Assembly: GCA_045636205.1 (NCBI GenBank)
Contig: JAZTXE010000064.1
Location: 1 to 7,385 of the forward strand
From: JAZRUF01 sp045636205
Lineage (GTDB): Bacteria; Bacillota; Clostridia; Oscillospirales; JAAYXM01
DNA: 7,385 nt
Direction: 5' to 3'
The position numbers and the translations under genes are program-made. Shown in pieces: positions 5,160 through 7,385 of the stretch. Position 1 is the stretch's first letter; the number at the start of each line of letters is the position of its first letter. The notes under the pieces are model-generated. The model saw only the letters and a list, made by a program, of their open reading frames with translations. It was not told the origin of the DNA and did not search any database.

Positions 5160-7385
5160 TTAGAACATGTTGTGCAGTGAGAATACACGGACAATCTTGC
5201 CGCCCTCAACGCAGATGATAGCGTTGTGGAGTCTGTTATCTACACTTGCCTTGATTTCGTCGTTTTCGGAGATGGTCTCAATCTCGCCGCCCTCAACGAA
5301 CTTGTTGTCGTCGATAGCGATAACTGCGAAGTTGTATTCATCAATTTCCTCAACGTACATACCGTCAGCCCAGTTTTCGTCGTTGCCGTCCTGATTATGA
5401 GAGTTTGCAAAGAAGCCGATGTACTCATCATCAACGATACCAATCTGAACTGCGAAGTAGCCTGCATCAGCAAAGGTCTTGACGCCATTCTCGCCTTCCT
5501 TGTACAGGTCGCCGATTTCATCGTACTTGTAAACGTTCTCGATAGAGCCAAGGTCTGAGTTGTTAGAGAGAGTCTGGATCCACTCGCGGGTATCTGACTC
5601 GTCCGGAGAAGCGGTCATCTGATAGAGAACCATTTCGCCCGGCTTGAATACTTGATCGCCGATCTGGTCCGGAACGATGATAGAGCCACCGTCGTCGGTT
5701 ACATTGTCAACAGTTCTGGTCTCAATGAGGCCGTTGTGGTTAATCATGATAACTTCAATGTAGTACAGCTCGGTATCTGCATTGTAGTTGGATTCAGCCT
5801 TAACGATGTAAGCGATGTTGTCCATATCGCCGATACCGCTGCCTGCGCTCTCGCCGACAGAAACGGAACCTGCGAGCAGAACGCTCATGCCGTTAGAGCC
5901 CTTGGTAGCAACTGCGTCACCCATGTAAACCTGTCTGTTTACCGGGGTTTCATTTTCAGAAGCACCGCCGATGTTTGTCCAAACGCTTTCGCTTGCGCCT
6001 GCAGCGTCAGAGATGTTCTGGAGCTTATAAGCCTTGGACTTGAGAGCATACAGAGTTGCATCTCCGCCATCTACAACGTCGCCCTTCAGAGCTGCGCTGC
6101 CCTTGGTGCCGCCGTAGAGCATAAATACAACAGAGTTTGCATCTGCGCGGAAGGTTCTGGAGCCAACATAGCCCTCCTGACCCTGAGTTCCGCGAGCCTC
6201 AAGATGGAACATGCCGTCCTCAACTTTTGCAATCTTATCAGCGCCGTTAACGCTGGTGTTTACGCCAACCTTAGCAGCTAACTCTTCCGGATCGTTCTGT
6301 GAAAGGTTTGCCATGCCGTTAACGATGCTTACACGAACAACCGCACCAACCATACGGTTGTTGATGAAGTTCCACTTCAGGCTCTCAGAGGTAGCTTCAT
6401 TGTTGTTGAGCTTGGAAACCTCATAGGTGCCCTCAGTGTTGTTCGGGAAGCCGAACTTAACGGTAACAAGACCGGTCTCAGTGTCATATGCGGAGTGGAG
6501 AATTACAGCGTAGTCATTTGCAGCGCCGGTAGCAGCGATGCCTTCAAAGTCAAGAATGTAGTTCTTGTAAACAGTGTACTCGCTGGTGTCATGGTTCTTG
6601 TTCTTGCCTGCGCCACTGGTGAAGAATGCATCAATCTCGTTGTTGCCGTCGAGGATGCCCAGTGCTGCACGGTAAACTGCGCCGTTGATGGTAGCAGTCT
6701 TGTTTGCGAAGTTGGTTGCCTTACCGGTAATCTTCTCGGTCGGCTCGATGATAACCTTGCCGTCCTTAGCGTAGGTAACAACCTGCATGCCCTTCTCGAT
6801 GGTGCCGTTGATGATAGCCTCATCCTCGAGGTCGAGGGTGCCGCCTGCACCGGAAACGCTGACAGTAGAGTCATTGTAGGTGCCAATCTTACCGAACTTC
6901 ATCTCGCCGAGTGCGAAGATGTAGGAGAAGGTTGCGCCGCCGTCAACAGAAACGAAGCGGTACATCTGGAGCTTGTTCTTGCCCATGTTGTTTACAGCAG
7001 CCTTAACAGCAGCGCTGTTTCCATCAACAGCAAGACCCGGGTTGTAGTTGTTTCCGGCGCTCAGTGCGTCGAATACCGGCTGTGCAAGCTCACCGCTTGC
7101 ATCAGGATTGATGGAAGTTGCTTCGATAACGTTGATTCTATCCCAGAATGCTGCGCCGTAGTACGGGATAGCCTCTTGGTTGCCATCCTTCAGGTTCTGC
7201 GGAACGCGAGCTGAAGTGTAGGTGTTGTTTGCTTCTTCGTTGTTGCCGTAGAATGCACGCGGCTCAACAGTCTTAACGTCGCCGTCAGCAGTGGTAAACT
7301 GCAGGTACGGCTTAATGCTCTTGGAGCTTGAAGACTCGCCGTTCGGGAACATCTCGATGTCAGCTGCCATTACGTCGTATGCAAC
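5160..7385 (-). CDS. Large S-layer-like surface protein, C-terminal part (runs off the right edge)
   Basis: At least 741 residues are present. The frame is open to the last base, and the first in-window ATG (7370) has no ribosome binding site and is preceded in frame by VAYDV, so the true N-terminus is outside. The sequence is rich in Asn, Asp, Gly, Ala, Val and Thr, acidic, with a single Cys (ICVEGG, near the C-terminus), and shows many short beta-strand-like stretches between N/D/G turns. This composition suits an extracellular, calcium-binding or S-layer-like protein. I recognise no named domain. VAYDVMAADI at the edge resembles the end of an SLH-type module, as in clostridial S-layer proteins whose SLH domains come first; this is inference. 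Codon choice is strongly biased (AAC, GGC, ATC, CTG, with ATA nearly absent), unlike the ATA-rich lysis genes, suggesting high expression. It converges on the lysis cassette and has its own terminator. Confidence 0.75.
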   Translation of the reverse strand, partial: VAYDVMAADIEMFPNGESSSSKSIKPYLQFTTADGDVKTVEPRAFYGNNEEANNTYTSARVPQNLKDGNQEAIPYYGAAFWDRINVIEATSINPDASGELAQPVFDALSAGNNYNPGLAVDGNSAAVKAAVNNMGKNKLQMYRFVSVDGGATFSYIFALGEMKFGKIGTYNDSTVSVSGAGGTLDLEDEAIINGTIEKGMQVVTYAKDGKVIIEPTEKITGKATNFANKTATINGAVYRAALGILDGNNEIDAFFTSGAGKNKNHDTSEYTVYKNYILDFEGIAATGAANDYAVILHSAYDTETGLVTVKFGFPNNTEGTYEVSKLNNNEATSESLKWNFINNRMVGAVVRVSIVNGMANLSQNDPEELAAKVGVNTSVNGADKIAKVEDGMFHLEARGTQGQEGYVGSRTFRADANSVVFMLYGGTKGSAALKGDVVDGGDATLYALKSKAYKLQNISDAAGASESVWTNIGGASENETPVNRQVYMGDAVATKGSNGMSVLLAGSVSVGESAGSGIGDMDNIAYIVKAESNYNADTELYYIEVIMINHNGLIETRTVDNVTDDGGSIIVPDQIGDQVFKPGEMVLYQMTASPDESDTREWIQTLSNNSDLGSIENVYKYDEIGDLYKEGENGVKTFADAGYFAVQIGIVDDEYIGFFANSHNQDGNDENWADGMYVEEIDEYNFAVIAIDDNKFVEGGEIETISENDEIKASVDNRLHNAIICVEGGKIVRVFSLHNMF

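Noticed and set aside
5652..7214. Long plus-strand open frames (209 and 239 codons) opposite the surface-protein gene
   Set aside because: They have no ribosome binding site and give Cys/Val-rich sequence without family character. They are explained by codon bias on the minus strand, which removes stops on the other strand.
7356..7370. ATG at 7370 as the true start of the surface protein
   Set aside because: There is no Shine-Dalgarno upstream, no signal peptide follows, and the frame continues open to the window edge with VAYDV.

Overview
The window looks like chromosomal DNA from a gut-type Clostridia (Oscillospiraceae/Ruminococcaceae-like) bacterium. The basis is strong AGGAGG ribosome binding sites, a moderately GC-rich composition by eye, an hflX-yigZ pair of Gram-positive type, a Hol44-type holin with a clostridial-type amidase, and many copies of intergenic hairpin repeats of a kind I associate with that group. 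No rRNA, tRNA, CRISPR array, transposase or integrase is visible.

Layout, left to right. (1) 1-251 is a repeat array: two almost identical 82-bp units in direct orientation, separated by 81 bp of nested inverted repeats. The second unit ends in a terminator hairpin. (2) 252-3380 is a compact minus-strand gene set, read right to left: hflX (ribosome-associated GTPase), yigZ/IMPACT family, then a ROK-family repressor. The gaps are 3 and 27 bp, and the set ends at the repeat-borne terminator. (3) 3381-3801 is gene-free. It holds a second cluster of hairpin repeats of at least three types (3439-3664), then an AT-rich stretch with a candidate plus-strand promoter. (4) 3802-5046 is a plus-strand, phage-type lysis cassette: a three-helix holin, a zinc N-acetylmuramoyl-L-alanine amidase with an SLH-like C-terminal module, and a small XhlA-like membrane/coiled-coil protein. 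No phage structural, packaging or integration gene accompanies it here. (5) 5047-5159 holds two back-to-back hairpins, one belonging to the repeat family and one a clear terminator for the minus-strand gene. (6) 5160-7385 is the C-terminal part of a large minus-strand surface protein, probably S-layer-like and highly expressed. Its N-terminus lies beyond the right edge.

How the genes work together. The hflX-yigZ-rok set is an ordinary housekeeping/regulatory group. The lysis cassette is the accessory element. The amidase has no signal peptide and would depend on the holin to reach peptidoglycan. The most interesting single signal is a perfect Shine-Dalgarno plus in-frame ATG inside the amidase gene, exactly between the catalytic domain and the wall-binding module. 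It suggests that the gene makes both a full-length enzyme and a free 65-residue binding module, as shown for some clostridial and enterococcal phage endolysins. Whether the cassette is a phage remnant or a domesticated holin/endolysin export or lysis device cannot be decided from this window.
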